Below the pieces are notes generated by a model. It searched no databases and was not told the DNA's origin. It saw nothing but the letters and a program-made list of their open reading frames with translations. This document shows, piece by piece, positions 17,675 to 27,806 of a stretch of 64,000 bases of DNA (within the stretch, counting starts at the first letter, position 1; each line of letters opens with the position of its first letter). A program made the translations under genes and the position numbers. This DNA comes from Paenibacillus hunanensis. GTDB lineage: Bacteria; Bacillota; Bacilli; Paenibacillales; Paenibacillaceae. The stretch spans positions 662,046 to 726,045 of the forward strand of contig NZ_BMMB01000002.1 in NCBI RefSeq assembly GCF_014645615.1. The letters run 5' to 3'.

Positions 17675-18136
17675 GATTATTGCCTCCTCATTTCTTAGCG
17701 ATGCATTCTCATCAAAGTATAGCATGACTGCTCTCGCTTCGCCGTCTCGCATCGAACGAGCCATATGGACAGCACCATCCCTGCCCCTAGATCACATATC
17801 AGCTGAAGAAAAGCACGGATTCAGCCCCGTTTACAATCTTACATAACGAACTTCATATATTGCCGTTTTGGCCCTGTGCAGCTGTGGTAAAATAAACAAG
17901 CAAGCGGACTGCAACCGCAGCTATGGATACATACATACCGTGATGAATGCAGACGATATTAAGCTTCTTTTACCGTAGCTAAGCTTCCATTCTCCTACAA
18001 GGTAACGGAGCTTATAACGACGATGGCATCCACTACTTTTATTTTACATTGCAGATCCTTTGCAAGCTTCATTCCACGCATGAACTCAGAATGACCACTT
18101 GATCCGTACGGGTCGTATCGAAAGGACGGAATTTCC
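17675..18136. other. Divergent intergenic region
   Basis: No gene seen. A TGGTAAAAT extended -10 occurs near 17886 on the plus strand without a good -35. Confidence 0.4.
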
Positions 18137-18505
18137 ATGCTTACTATTCTAGCTTCCATTATGATCGCCGTCGTTGCGCTGGAACATCTGTATATCCTTG
18201 TGATGGAGATGTTTTTGTGGACGACTCCGCGTGTTATGAAGACATTTGGCACCAATCCAGAGCATGCCGAGCTAACACGCTCGATGGCAGCCAATCAGGG
18301 TCTATACAATGGCTTTCTCGCAGCAGGCCTGATCTGGTCGCTACTGCATCCCGATGCTACTATCGCATACCAGCTTGCGATCTTCTTCCTCGCCTGTGTG
18401 ATCGTGGCTGCGCTGTATGGCGGCTTGAGCGTAAAACGCTCGATTTTGCTCATGCAAGGTCTGCCTGCGGTCATCGCATTCCTTCTTGTGCTGATCAGTC
18501 ACTAA
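18137..18505 (+). CDS. DUF1304-family membrane protein
   Basis: A 122-residue integral membrane protein with four hydrophobic segments. The family features are EHLYILVMEMFLW near the N-terminus, the loop with TFGT and NQGLYNGFLAAGLIW. The function of the family is unknown. AAAGGAC lies 9 bases before ATG. It converges on the beta-helix gene. Confidence 0.85.
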   Translation: MLTILASIMIAVVALEHLYILVMEMFLWTTPRVMKTFGTNPEHAELTRSMAANQGLYNGFLAAGLIWSLLHPDATIAYQLAIFFLACVIVAALYGGLSVKRSILLMQGLPAVIAFLLVLISH

Positions 18506-18542
18506 ACCTCAGACAGGTAGCGTAAGCTGAAGGCAGAGGGTG

Positions 18543-18577
18543 AATCGTGGTGCTATTTATTCATATGCACCACGATT
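18543..18577. other. Hairpin in the convergent gap, overlapping the beta-helix gene end
   Basis: AATCGTGGTGC (18543-18553) and GCACCACGATT (18567-18577) are perfect 11-base complements. There is no T-run, but the position between convergent genes suggests a mRNA 3'-end structure. Confidence 0.55.
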
Positions 18578-20119
18578 TACTGCTTTGCCAGATACGCGCG
18601 GCTGACCAGCCATATCCAGCGTGCCTATCCGCTTCGTATCAACCAAGCCGCTATCGATTGCGGGTGATCCTGCGCTCAGACGGTAGTTGGCTAACTTCGC
18701 ATTTACAAACATTGGATTCTTAAAAATCGCATGCTGCTCCTGCTTACTCCCCTTTTGAAAAGCCGCCAGACTTTCGTACACTTTTCCATGCCATGTCCAC
18801 CATGCTTCGTCTGCTCCACCCGGCGTATGATACAGATTATAATCCAGCTTATTGCCACTGCTGGCATATTCGTTATAGATCAGCACACCGGTTGGGCTTG
18901 CCGATAAAATATTATTTTCGATCACGTTACGCGAGGTGCCGTACTGGATTAACAGCTGCCCTGCTCCATCACCCGGCTCATTCGATAACGTGTCATTGCC
19001 GACTAGCGTATTGTTCATAATGACGCAGTCCGTCGCCATTCCACGTTCTGGATCATAGCCACCGATGCCAATACCGGTATAGCGATTGCTGTACACTACA
19101 TTACTGCGAGCTGTGATCGCACTCGTTGACTTGCCCTTATGCTCCGATGCGATCTCAATCCCGATATCATTGCTATAGCTACGATTACGCTCAATCACAA
19201 TATTGCGCCCACCATCCACATAGATACCGGCTGCACCGTTGCTATTGTTCGGCAGGTTGCGTCCATAGGATGGATTACGGTTGGACGTAATATTGAACAC
19301 CACATTGCCCGTAATCCGTCCATTACGCACCGCATCGTAGGTAGGATCAGGCGCGGTCTGCTCAAAGCCTATCACATCAATGCCGATGTTATCATTGTCA
19401 TGCACCCGATTATTCGCTACTTCAAAGTCTGTTACATTTCCATTTAGTGCAATACTTTCACTACTGCCAAGCACCAGATGATCCAACTCATTCCCTCGGA
19501 TCGTCAGATGATGTAGTGCTGACGGTGCCTTCGTACCATAGATCGCAATGCCATGCGCATCTCGTCCAGACAGCTCCTCGCCTTGAGGGCTAGCCGTATT
19601 CGCAATATGATGAATATGGTTGTTCAGCAGGCGAATATAACCACCTGCTCCCATGACACTAATACCTGCTGGCACATTGCCCGTCCGGGTGGTCGTATAA
19701 TTGCGAATCTCGAATCCATCTATCGTGATATAGCTGGCATTATCGATTCTGACCATCCCCTGCAAGCCATCTACAGCCAGACCCGTTCCGTCCAAAATCG
19801 GCTGCTCCTGCTTATAACGTGCAAAGGTAATCGCACCAAGCTGTGCATTACCTGAACGTGTAATATGAAGCTGCTGCCGATAGACACCACCACGTACATA
19901 GATTGTGCTACCCGGTTGTGCCTGATCTGCCGCATGCTGTAGCGTCTTCCACGGCGCATTCAGCATTCCACTTTCAGTATCATTACCGTCAGGTGCGACA
20001 TAATAGGTTGCTACTGCTGCCTCGGCAGGCTGTATTGCTAATGGCTCATAGCTCCCTGCCTGCACTCCTCCTGTGATCAATCCAATCACCAGTGTACAGA
20101 TTGCGATTTGTTTTAACAC
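18557..20119 (-). CDS. Secreted right-handed beta-helix protein (pectate-lyase-like fold)
   Basis: A 520-residue protein with a signal peptide (hydrophobic core at 5-20; AEA-A near 33-35 as possible cleavage site). The mature start YYVAPDGNDTESGMLNAPWK is typical of DUF1565/PL9-type beta-helix proteins. Repeated NNxI, GNxV and NxIx turns run to about 430, and the C-terminus carries SPAIDSGL. Relatives degrade pectin or other polysaccharides, but I see no defined catalytic set, so the substrate is unassigned. The start is GTG, with AGAGG 10 bases upstream. It probably acts outside the cell. Confidence 0.85.
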   Translation of the reverse strand: MLKQIAICTLVIGLITGGVQAGSYEPLAIQPAEAAVATYYVAPDGNDTESGMLNAPWKTLQHAADQAQPGSTIYVRGGVYRQQLHITRSGNAQLGAITFARYKQEQPILDGTGLAVDGLQGMVRIDNASYITIDGFEIRNYTTTRTGNVPAGISVMGAGGYIRLLNNHIHHIANTASPQGEELSGRDAHGIAIYGTKAPSALHHLTIRGNELDHLVLGSSESIALNGNVTDFEVANNRVHDNDNIGIDVIGFEQTAPDPTYDAVRNGRITGNVVFNITSNRNPSYGRNLPNNSNGAAGIYVDGGRNIVIERNRSYSNDIGIEIASEHKGKSTSAITARSNVVYSNRYTGIGIGGYDPERGMATDCVIMNNTLVGNDTLSNEPGDGAGQLLIQYGTSRNVIENNILSASPTGVLIYNEYASSGNKLDYNLYHTPGGADEAWWTWHGKVYESLAAFQKGSKQEQHAIFKNPMFVNAKLANYRLSAGSPAIDSGLVDTKRIGTLDMAGQPRVSGKAVNRGAYE

Positions 20120-20629
20120 TCGTCAGCATCCTCTCTACCGATCATGATGAAGTCATCCGATGAAGTCTCATAGTCTTATTCTACCTATCGGATCGTATTC
20201 AAAATATCGTGTCTGTATTAGAATTTATATTTCATTCTTTCGACTTCATTGTGTTGTTTTCTTTCATTCTACCTCCTAGCACGACTCTGCGTGAATCCAA
20301 TATTTCGATCTCCCACTATAATCGACATACTTGCTATTATGAATTTTTCATAGATAACCTTACACATATAGAAAACTTTTATACAATCCCACCTTCTAAT
20401 CGAGAAAATTCATCCTGAATAACCGATTGAAATCTGGAATTATGTTAATTTTACTGTCGATAGATGACATAAGTTGTGCTAGAATTTAAAAACAACAAAA
20501 TACCTACTCTATTCAATCAATGAACTCGAATGTCGTTGCAGCTCTGTCGGACGTTGAAGTTGTTGCCGGACGGTATGATTCCGTGACCTCAAACTTTTCG
20601 TAAAAGACATGTATAGGGAGGCGGTCAGC
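20120..20629. other. Intergenic region upstream of prkA
   Basis: AT-rich, no gene. TGCTAGAAT near 20477 is a possible extended -10. Sporulation sigma factor sites would be expected for prkA, but I cannot identify one with confidence. Confidence 0.4.
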
Positions 20630-22531
20630 ATGACATTCCTGGAGAAACTTATGGCCTACCGGGATCAGGAAAATGATCTTCATTGGGAAGGAACATTCCT
20701 TGATTATCTCCGGCTGGTTCGAGAGCATCCACATATTGCAGGTACAGCGCATGAGCGTGTGTATCGTATGATTGAAAGTGCAGGCATTATAGAGCTTGGT
20801 GACGGACGGCGAGAATATCAATTTTTTAGTCGTACATTATTCGGGCTGGAGGATGCGATTCAGCTACTGGTGGAGGAATATTTCCGCCCGGCAGCGCAAC
20901 GTCTGGACGTTCGCAAACGACTACTGCTGCTCATGGGGCCAGTCAGTGGTGGTAAATCCACCCTCGTCACGCTGCTCAAGAACGGCTTAGAAAGCTTCAC
21001 CCGTACACCCGAAGGCGCTGTATATGCGATCCGAGGCTGCCCGATGCAGGAAGAACCGCTCCATCTGATCCCGCGCGAGCTACGCGAGGAATTCGGTAAG
21101 GAGTATGGCGTTCATATCGAAGGCGATCTATGCCCGGTGTGCCGGATGCGGCTGGAACAGGAATATGGCGGACGCATCGAGGAAATGCCGATCGAGCGCG
21201 TGCTCTTTTCTGAAAGTGGACGCCGCGGGATTGGCACCTTCGCCCCCTCTGATCCGAAGTCACAGGATATTGCCGATCTGACAGGTAGTATCGACTTCTC
21301 GACCATTACGCAATACGGTTCCGAATCCGACCCGCGCGCCTATCGCTTCGATGGCGAGCTGAACAAGGCGAATCGCGGTCTGATGGAATTTCAGGAAATT
21401 TTAAAATGCGATGAGAAGTTCCTCTGGAATCTATTGTCGCTGACGCAGGAAGGTAATTTTAAGGCAGGACGCTTCGCCCTCATATCCGCCGATGAATTAA
21501 TTATCGCCCACACGAACGAAACCGAATATCGCACCTTCATCTCCAACAAAAAGAACGAAGCCCTCCACTCTCGCATGATCGTCATGCGTGTTCCCTACAA
21601 TCTCAAGGTTACCCAGGAAGAACGTATTTATCAGAAGCTAGTTGATGCCTCTGGTCTGAATAATCAGGTGCATCTGGCACCCGGCGCACTCGGTACAGCG
21701 TCTATTTTCACCGTATTGTCCCGTCTCAAGGAATCGAAAAAGCCCGGTATCGATCCGATCAAAAAAATGACGCTGTACGATGGCGCTCAGGTCGATGGTG
21801 TGAAGTCTGGCGAGGTCGACGAGCTACGCCGCGAATATAGCGATGAAGGCATGTCAGGTGTCGATCCGCGTTATGTGATCAACCGAATCTCCAGCGCGCT
21901 CATCAAAGGCAACAAGCCCTGTATTAACGCACTGGATGTACTGCGCTCGCTCAAGGAAGGTCTGGATCAGCACCCGTCCATCTCGCGTGAGGAACGGGAG
22001 CGTCTGCTCAATCTAATCACGATGGCACGCAAGGAATACGACCATCGCGCCAAAACGGAAGTACAGCGCGCCTTTGTCTATTCATTCGAAGAATCCGCGC
22101 ATACGATGCTGAACAATTATCTGGACAATGTCGAAGCATATTGCAGCGGTCACAAGATGCCTGATCCGATTACCAGCGAGGAACGCGACCCGGATGAAAA
22201 GCTGATGCGCTCGATCGAGGAGCAGATTGGTATTACCGAGAATCAGAAGCGTGCGTTCCGTGAGGAAATTTTGATCAAAATCTCGTCCTTTGCTCGCCGC
22301 GGACGTAAATTTGAATATACGTCGCATGAGCCGCTCAAGGATGCGATTGAGAAGAAGCTATTCGCCGATCTGAAGGATGTCATCAAAATCACGACTTCCT
22401 CCATGAACCCGGATGAAACGCAGGTCAAACGCATGAATGAAGTGTCCCGCCGTCTGATTGAGCATCACGGTTACTGCGCTGCCTGCGCCAACGATCTGAT
22501 GAAATATGTCGGCAGCCTGCTGAACCGTTGA
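20630..22531 (+). CDS. prkA: PrkA family serine protein kinase (YeaG-like)
   Basis: A 633-residue AAA+/kinase protein. WEGTFLDYL and TAHERVYRMI at the N-terminus are the PrkA signature. Walker A is GPVSGGKST (103-111). The zinc-like CPVCRMRLE segment, the AAA region and the C-terminal kinase-like region follow. In B. subtilis PrkA promotes sporulation gene expression; the E. coli homologue YeaG acts with YeaH under stress. GGGAGG lies 8 bases before ATG 20630, preferred over an earlier ATG at 20609. It heads a three-gene cluster with yhbH (21 bases later) and spoVR. Confidence 0.95.
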   Translation: MTFLEKLMAYRDQENDLHWEGTFLDYLRLVREHPHIAGTAHERVYRMIESAGIIELGDGRREYQFFSRTLFGLEDAIQLLVEEYFRPAAQRLDVRKRLLLLMGPVSGGKSTLVTLLKNGLESFTRTPEGAVYAIRGCPMQEEPLHLIPRELREEFGKEYGVHIEGDLCPVCRMRLEQEYGGRIEEMPIERVLFSESGRRGIGTFAPSDPKSQDIADLTGSIDFSTITQYGSESDPRAYRFDGELNKANRGLMEFQEILKCDEKFLWNLLSLTQEGNFKAGRFALISADELIIAHTNETEYRTFISNKKNEALHSRMIVMRVPYNLKVTQEERIYQKLVDASGLNNQVHLAPGALGTASIFTVLSRLKESKKPGIDPIKKMTLYDGAQVDGVKSGEVDELRREYSDEGMSGVDPRYVINRISSALIKGNKPCINALDVLRSLKEGLDQHPSISREERERLLNLITMARKEYDHRAKTEVQRAFVYSFEESAHTMLNNYLDNVEAYCSGHKMPDPITSEERDPDEKLMRSIEEQIGITENQKRAFREEILIKISSFARRGRKFEYTSHEPLKDAIEKKLFADLKDVIKITTSSMNPDETQVKRMNEVSRRLIEHHGYCAACANDLMKYVGSLLNR

Positions 22532-22552
22532 GGCAGGAAGGAGTGAAGCGAC

Positions 22553-23812
22553 ATGGACAATCGATCATTTATTATTGCAAGGGATGACTGGTCGCTGCAC
22601 CGTAAGGGCGAGATCGATCAGGAACGACATAAGCGCAAAGTGAAGGAAGCGATTCGCGAGAATCTGGCTGATCTGGTCAGTGAGGAATCGATCATTATGC
22701 CGCAGGGCGATAAGATCATCAAAGTACCGATCCGCAGTCTGGATGAACCGCGCTTTCGCTATAATACGAGCGATGAGCCACAGGTTGGACAGGGACAGGG
22801 TGGTACGCAGGTGGGCGATGTGGTTGGACAGGCAGATGGGAATGGGCAGAGCGCAGCAGGTACTGGGCCTGGTAAAGGCGGGCGTGAAGCAGGGGAGCAG
22901 CCCGGCATCGATTATTATGAAGCCGAGCTGACGGTAGATGAGCTGGCTGAGCTCGTATTCGAGGACTTGAAGCTACCGCATCTCAAGCCCAAGACGGCAC
23001 AGGAGATGCTGGTGGACGATATTCGTTTTAACGATGTGCGCAAGCAAGGAATGGTGTCTAATATCGACAAGCGGCGTACCCTGTTCGAGGCGATCAAGCG
23101 GCAGGCATTAGGTGGCAGCTTACATGGCGGTGCTTATCCCGCAGCGATGCAGCAGGGTGGCGGTATTCCAGTGGGCATACCTGGCCCGGACACTGCTCCA
23201 GCTCCCGTACTTGGCCCGATTATCGGTGACGATGTGCGTTATAAAACGTGGGAGGACATTCATAAGCCGCAATCGTCTGCGGTCGTACTCGCCATGATGG
23301 ACACCTCCGGCTCAATGGGTACATTTGAAAAGTATATCGCGCGTAGCTTCTTCTTCTGGATGGTGCGCTTCCTGCGTACACGATATGAAAATGTGAATAT
23401 TCGTTTTCTGGCGCATACGACCGAGGCGAAGGAAGTAGATGAAGAAGCCTTTTTTCATAAAGGAGAGAGTGGTGGTACACGCTGTTCTTCCGTGTATGAG
23501 CTGGCGCTACAGATGATCGAAAAGGAATATCCACCCAGCTCCTTTAACACGTACGCATTTCACTTCTCAGATGGCGATAATCTAAGTAGTGACAATCCAG
23601 AGACGATGCGGCTCGCTCGCACATTGCTGGAGCAGGTGAATATGCTTGGCTATGGCGAGATTCGTCAGCGCACATATGGCTATAGCAGTAAGCAACTATG
23701 GGATGTGCTCAAGCGCTTGGAGTCGCCGACATTTGTACAGGCTTTATTGGAGCAGAAGGAAGATGTGTTCAAGACGCTGAAGGCGTTTTTTGGTGATGAG
23801 ATGGCTAGTTGA
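22553..23812 (+). CDS. yhbH: Sporulation protein YhbH (DUF444, VWA-like)
   Basis: A 419-residue DUF444 protein. The N-terminus FIIARDDWSLHRKGEIDQER and the middle Gly/Gln-rich linker (about 78-115) are typical. A von Willebrand A-like domain begins near 245 with MMDTSGSMG (a MIDAS motif) and includes HFSDGDN. Homologues (YeaH) work with the PrkA/YeaG kinase. It follows prkA closely with GGAAGGAG as ribosome site, so the two are one transcription unit. Confidence 0.94.
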   Translation: MDNRSFIIARDDWSLHRKGEIDQERHKRKVKEAIRENLADLVSEESIIMPQGDKIIKVPIRSLDEPRFRYNTSDEPQVGQGQGGTQVGDVVGQADGNGQSAAGTGPGKGGREAGEQPGIDYYEAELTVDELAELVFEDLKLPHLKPKTAQEMLVDDIRFNDVRKQGMVSNIDKRRTLFEAIKRQALGGSLHGGAYPAAMQQGGGIPVGIPGPDTAPAPVLGPIIGDDVRYKTWEDIHKPQSSAVVLAMMDTSGSMGTFEKYIARSFFFWMVRFLRTRYENVNIRFLAHTTEAKEVDEEAFFHKGESGGTRCSSVYELALQMIEKEYPPSSFNTYAFHFSDGDNLSSDNPETMRLARTLLEQVNMLGYGEIRQRTYGYSSKQLWDVLKRLESPTFVQALLEQKEDVFKTLKAFFGDEMAS

Positions 23813-24107
23813 TCTATCCCTTCGCTCTTTAAAATAAGGATATCTACGGAGCGTCTGCTTTTACTTTTGGCGATTAGTTTGTTAGCAGCTCGTTTACTTT
23901 TGATTTTGACGATGTGATGGTCAGCCTGTTATCGCCTTTTGCTATACCTATTGTATTTGTCGTTATGGATCGAGCTGGCAATGGATCGAACATGGATAGG
24001 ATTCTTTCCTCGTCCGGTGTATTCGGTGATCTTGAATCCAGCCAGCCCCATCTACAACCCTGCTCAATTAGACAGCTCTATTCCATCGATTGAAAGGAGC
24101 GCTGCTT

Positions 24108-25355
24108 ATGCTACTGGAAAGCGATACGCAACAGCTGGAACAATCGGTCGAGCAGCTGACCGATGCGGCAATCCAGCATGGGCTAGACTTTTTCCCGATG
24201 CGCTATCAGTTCTGCCCATCTGAGGTACTGTATTCGATTGGCGCTTACGGAATGCCGACAAGGTTTTCACACTGGAGCTTTGGCAAGGCGTATCACCGGA
24301 TGAAGTCGGAATACGATCACGGTCTGAGTAAAATCTATGAGCTGGTGATTAACTCTAACCCGTGCTATGCCTTCCTGCTCGACAGCAACACCTTGCTGCA
24401 AAATAAATTAATCGTCGCGCATGTGCTTGGACATAGTGACTTTTTCAAAAATAATGCGATGTTCGGCGGTACAGATCGCAATATGGTTGATCGAATGGCG
24501 GTGTTTGCGAATCGAATTGAGGCGTTCAGTCAGGAATATGGCATGGATGAAGTGGAAGCTTTTCTCGATGCAGGTATTGCGATTCAGGAGCATGTCGATC
24601 CCTATGTGCGTTTCGGTCATGTAGACGGATTCCGCGAAACTGACGGCTCGATCAAGGATGTGATCGGCTATATCGCTACACACAGCCGGTATCTGGAGGA
24701 ATGGCAGCGCGAGATTCTGCACATGCTGCGCGCAGAAATGCTGTACTTCTGGCCACAGATGGAAACGAAGATTATGAACGAAGGCTGGGCGAGCTACTGG
24801 CACTTGAAGCTGGTACGTGAGCTGGAGCTAAGCGACTCTGAGATTGTAGAGTTTGCCAAAATGAATGCAGGCGTGATCCAGCCTACGCCGGGACGAATTA
24901 ATCCGTATTATCTCGGCTTGATGATGCTACGGCATATTGAGCGTAAGGAAGGCATCGAAGCACTGTTCGAGATTCGCGAGGTGGAATCGGATGTGTCCTT
25001 TATCCGTAATTATCTCACCCGTGAGCTGGCAGAGGATATGGATCTGTTCGTATATCAGAAGCAACAGCAGGTGTATCGTGTGACAGCGAATGATGTGAAT
25101 GAAGTCAAAGAGCAGTTGATTCGCTCACGCACAAATGGTGGCTTTCCGTATATTACGGTGCGTGATGATGATCTGCATGGGCGCGGCGAGCTACTGCTGC
25201 ATAATCGGTTTGACGGCATGGAGCTGGATCGTAAATATGTGGAGCGTACCTTGCCGCTTGTGTTTAAGCTGTGGGGACGCAGTGTGCATCTGGAGACGAT
25301 GGCTGGGGGGAAGACGGTTACGTATGTGTATGATGGGAAGCAGCTGGTGAGTTGA
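24108..25355 (+). CDS. spoVR: SpoVR-family protein
   Basis: A 415-residue SpoVR. It contains LDFFPMRYQFCPSEVLYSIG, RFSHWSFGKAYHRMKSEY, NPCYAFLLDSN, HVLGHSDFFKNN and EGWASYWHLK, all family hallmarks. In B. subtilis SpoVR is needed for normal spore cortex. AAAGGAG precedes ATG 24108; an upstream TTG at 24090 overlaps that site. The 295-base gap after yhbH could contain its own promoter, but prkA-yhbH-spoVR is a conserved cluster (yeaG-yeaH-ycgB in enterics), so the three probably act together. Confidence 0.94.
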   Translation: MLLESDTQQLEQSVEQLTDAAIQHGLDFFPMRYQFCPSEVLYSIGAYGMPTRFSHWSFGKAYHRMKSEYDHGLSKIYELVINSNPCYAFLLDSNTLLQNKLIVAHVLGHSDFFKNNAMFGGTDRNMVDRMAVFANRIEAFSQEYGMDEVEAFLDAGIAIQEHVDPYVRFGHVDGFRETDGSIKDVIGYIATHSRYLEEWQREILHMLRAEMLYFWPQMETKIMNEGWASYWHLKLVRELELSDSEIVEFAKMNAGVIQPTPGRINPYYLGLMMLRHIERKEGIEALFEIREVESDVSFIRNYLTRELAEDMDLFVYQKQQQVYRVTANDVNEVKEQLIRSRTNGGFPYITVRDDDLHGRGELLLHNRFDGMELDRKYVERTLPLVFKLWGRSVHLETMAGGKTVTYVYDGKQLVS

Positions 25356-25555
25356 TGAGCAGTTACGTCGATATCGATTGCTGTTTCTTAGGCTGTCCAT
25401 TAGAGCTGTGACAAGTTCTACTATTTATATAGACCCACTTATATTTTTCTGATACATGTCCGTGCAATACCCTATATTCTAGCACATGTAGGGCACCAGC
25501 CAGACTGACCCCTACCCTGTCAAGATAGTGCCCTCTCTCCTTCCTCACAATACGC

Positions 25556-25593
25556 AAAAAGCCATCAGTAGCTATAATGCTACCGATGGCTTT
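25556..25593. terminator. Bidirectional terminator between spoVR and the MATE gene
   Basis: AAAAAGCCATCAGTAGC and GCTACCGATGGCTTTT surround a 5-base loop; A-run on the left and T-run on the right. It serves both convergent genes. The rest of the 25356-25669 gap holds nothing recognisable. Confidence 0.85.
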
Positions 25594-25669
25594 TATTGAT
25601 TACACTTCTTACATGTCGTCACACTTCCATGCTGAAATGGCTACTTGTAATTGGTACTTACCCAGCCTA

Positions 25670-27058
25670 CTAAATCAACCGATGCTGCAACCACTTCGTC
25701 CCGTAGAACCGTTTCAGGAAAATAAGTCCCCTCACGCCCCACTCCAGATCCATTGCGATCCACACCCCGAGCACACCCCAGCCTAATACGACACCGAGCA
25801 CATACCCCATCACGACGCGGAACAGCCACATCGTTAGCATCGAGACGACCGATGTATACTTCGCATCACCGGCAGCCCGTAGCGCTGAAGGCGTAATAAA
25901 GGAGATCGCCCACAGCGGAATCTGCACCAGCGTATTCACCAGCAAAATCAGGAAGATATCATCCACAATTTCCGCTGGCGGATCAAAGAGCGCAATCAAC
26001 GGATTAAATAACGGTAAAATAATCAATCCCATCACAACAAAGGACATTGAGGACAGCACGAGAAACGACTTCGTGAATTTCCGCGCTTCATCAATATTCC
26101 CACTCCCGATACAAATCCCGACCACTGTAATAATCGTCAGCGACAACGCATTGGCTGGAATCTGCATCGCTCCGGCAAGCGCCGCACAGATTGCATTCAC
26201 CGCAATCGCGTACGTCCCCATCCAAACGATGAAGATCTGCGTAATGATTTTCCCACCGTTAAAAAACATTTGCTCGGTCGCAAACGGGAAGCCGATAAAC
26301 AGAATTTTGCGGAACATTTCCCATTTGACCCGGAATAGCTCCTTCATCCGTACTTTTAGATTCACATCGACCTTGAACAAATAATACAGCGCACAGACCG
26401 CACCGCCATAACGGGCGATATTCAGCGCAATCGTCATCCCCAGCACGCCCATATGGAAGCCGTGGATGAATAGAAAGTTCAGTAATACATACAATATGTT
26501 CATAATGAGCGATAGCACAAGCGAGGCTCGCGTGCTACCTACACCACGTAGCGCCCCACAGATCGCTTCCACAATCGCAATCCCGGCAAATGAAATACAG
26601 CTTCCGATCAGATACACGCGCGCATAGCTCATTACGTCTGCCTGTGCGGAGCCGAATAATATATTCAGTAGCGGCACATGCAGTGCGATACCGAGTAAAC
26701 CTACGAGCAATCCCAGTAACGTCACGACCGACACAGCGCTCGCGCTGGCTTCGGACACCTTTTTCACATTGCCATTGCCCTTATACTGGGCAACGACGAC
26801 CGTACCGCCTGTCGCTACAGCGATAAAAATACTGAATAGAAAAATATTCAGCGAGTCGATCATATTCACCGCACTGACAGCTGCCACTCCAGCAGCACTA
26901 ATCATCGCTGTATTGATCAGGTTAAGACCCATAATAAACGCCTGATCGACCAAAATCGGAATAAACAGCGAGATCATCTGCCTGTAATTCATTGTGGCTC
27001 CGGTAAAGTAGCGGTCAAGAATCCGGTGCCCCCATTTCCAACGTATCGCGTAATCCAT
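25670..27058 (-). CDS. MATE-family multidrug/Na+ efflux transporter
   Basis: A 462-residue protein with about 12 transmembrane segments arranged as two similar halves. QAFIMGLNLINTAMISAAG, the first-half FIAVATGGTVVVAQYKGNG and GALRGVGSTRASL, and second-half counterparts fit MatE. The family exports cationic drugs or metabolites with H+ or Na+ antiport. ATG 27058 has AGAAGTGA upstream; an internal ATG at residue 23 is an alternative. No regulator is adjacent. Confidence 0.93.
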   Translation of the reverse strand: MDYAIRWKWGHRILDRYFTGATMNYRQMISLFIPILVDQAFIMGLNLINTAMISAAGVAAVSAVNMIDSLNIFLFSIFIAVATGGTVVVAQYKGNGNVKKVSEASASAVSVVTLLGLLVGLLGIALHVPLLNILFGSAQADVMSYARVYLIGSCISFAGIAIVEAICGALRGVGSTRASLVLSLIMNILYVLLNFLFIHGFHMGVLGMTIALNIARYGGAVCALYYLFKVDVNLKVRMKELFRVKWEMFRKILFIGFPFATEQMFFNGGKIITQIFIVWMGTYAIAVNAICAALAGAMQIPANALSLTIITVVGICIGSGNIDEARKFTKSFLVLSSMSFVVMGLIILPLFNPLIALFDPPAEIVDDIFLILLVNTLVQIPLWAISFITPSALRAAGDAKYTSVVSMLTMWLFRVVMGYVLGVVLGWGVLGVWIAMDLEWGVRGLIFLKRFYGTKWLQHRLI

Positions 27059-27361
27059 TATGCATTCACTTCTTTTTGTATGAGATTGGGTCGTGCTGTC
27101 CTGCTGACTGTCCGACGAGAATCTGTTTCTGCTTCCGTCACCGTATGTACCTGAAACGACTGCGCTTATGATTGCTGCTCTGCGGTTGCTGGAAATACGT
27201 TTAGCCGTACGGTGCTGTTGTTGTTTTCTATATTAAGCGGATTGCTTCCATTTATGAAGGGGTAATTTGTATTTTCTCAAATTCCCTGCTGGCTGTGATG
27301 GTGGATGATGTGTGGTTGTCGGCTCTGGTATAAGAGCATCCGCTAATTGATTTACACAAAA

Positions 27362-27397
27362 AAGAAACGGTTCCCTGATGAAAAGGAACCGTTTCTT
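27362..27397 (-). terminator. Terminator downstream of tRNA-Leu
   Basis: Minus strand: AAGAAACGGTTCC, 10-base loop, GGAACCGTTTCTT, then TTTTTGTG. The 13-bp stem is perfect. It is 33 bases past the tRNA. Confidence 0.9.
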
Positions 27398-27429
27398 GAT
27401 ATCGGTGAATCATTACGTTTAAAGGAAAA

Positions 27430-27513
<84 letters not shown>

Positions 27514-27602
27514 AAATACTGTTAGTGATTGATTTCGCAACCACAAGAAAGATCATATCATGGTGAAGGGGGTTTGGCAAGCACTTTATTTTAGTTGTGG
27601 GG

Positions 27603-27806
27603 CAACCACTGCGGAAAGGAATAAGGGGACGGACTCGGGTGGAGCCGCGGGAATCTTTTGGATTGGGAAGGAATGAAGATTCCCGCCCCTCCAAAGCTGT
27701 AAGATATTTTGCTTCGCAAAAATCACTCTTCATTGAACACCGTGTTAGAAAATCACTAACACTATAAGGAGTCCTTTCCCCTTATTTCCTTTCCTCCGTT
27801 CCGTGC
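27603..27806. repeat. Structured repeat element, copy 1 (204 bp)
   Basis: It begins CAACCACTGCGG and ends CTCCGTTCCGTGC. The ends GGAAAGGAATAAGGGGAC (27613-27630) and the right arm at 27771-27794 are inverted repeats. Inside are three hairpins: GCGGGAATCTT/AAGATTCCCGC (27647-27686), TTTTGC/GCAAAA (about 27707-27721) and GTGTTAG/CTAACAC (27742-27762). The same outer arms and first hairpin recur at 38642-38771. It lies between the tRNA-Leu and GH3 genes, in a region without genes. Confidence 0.75.
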
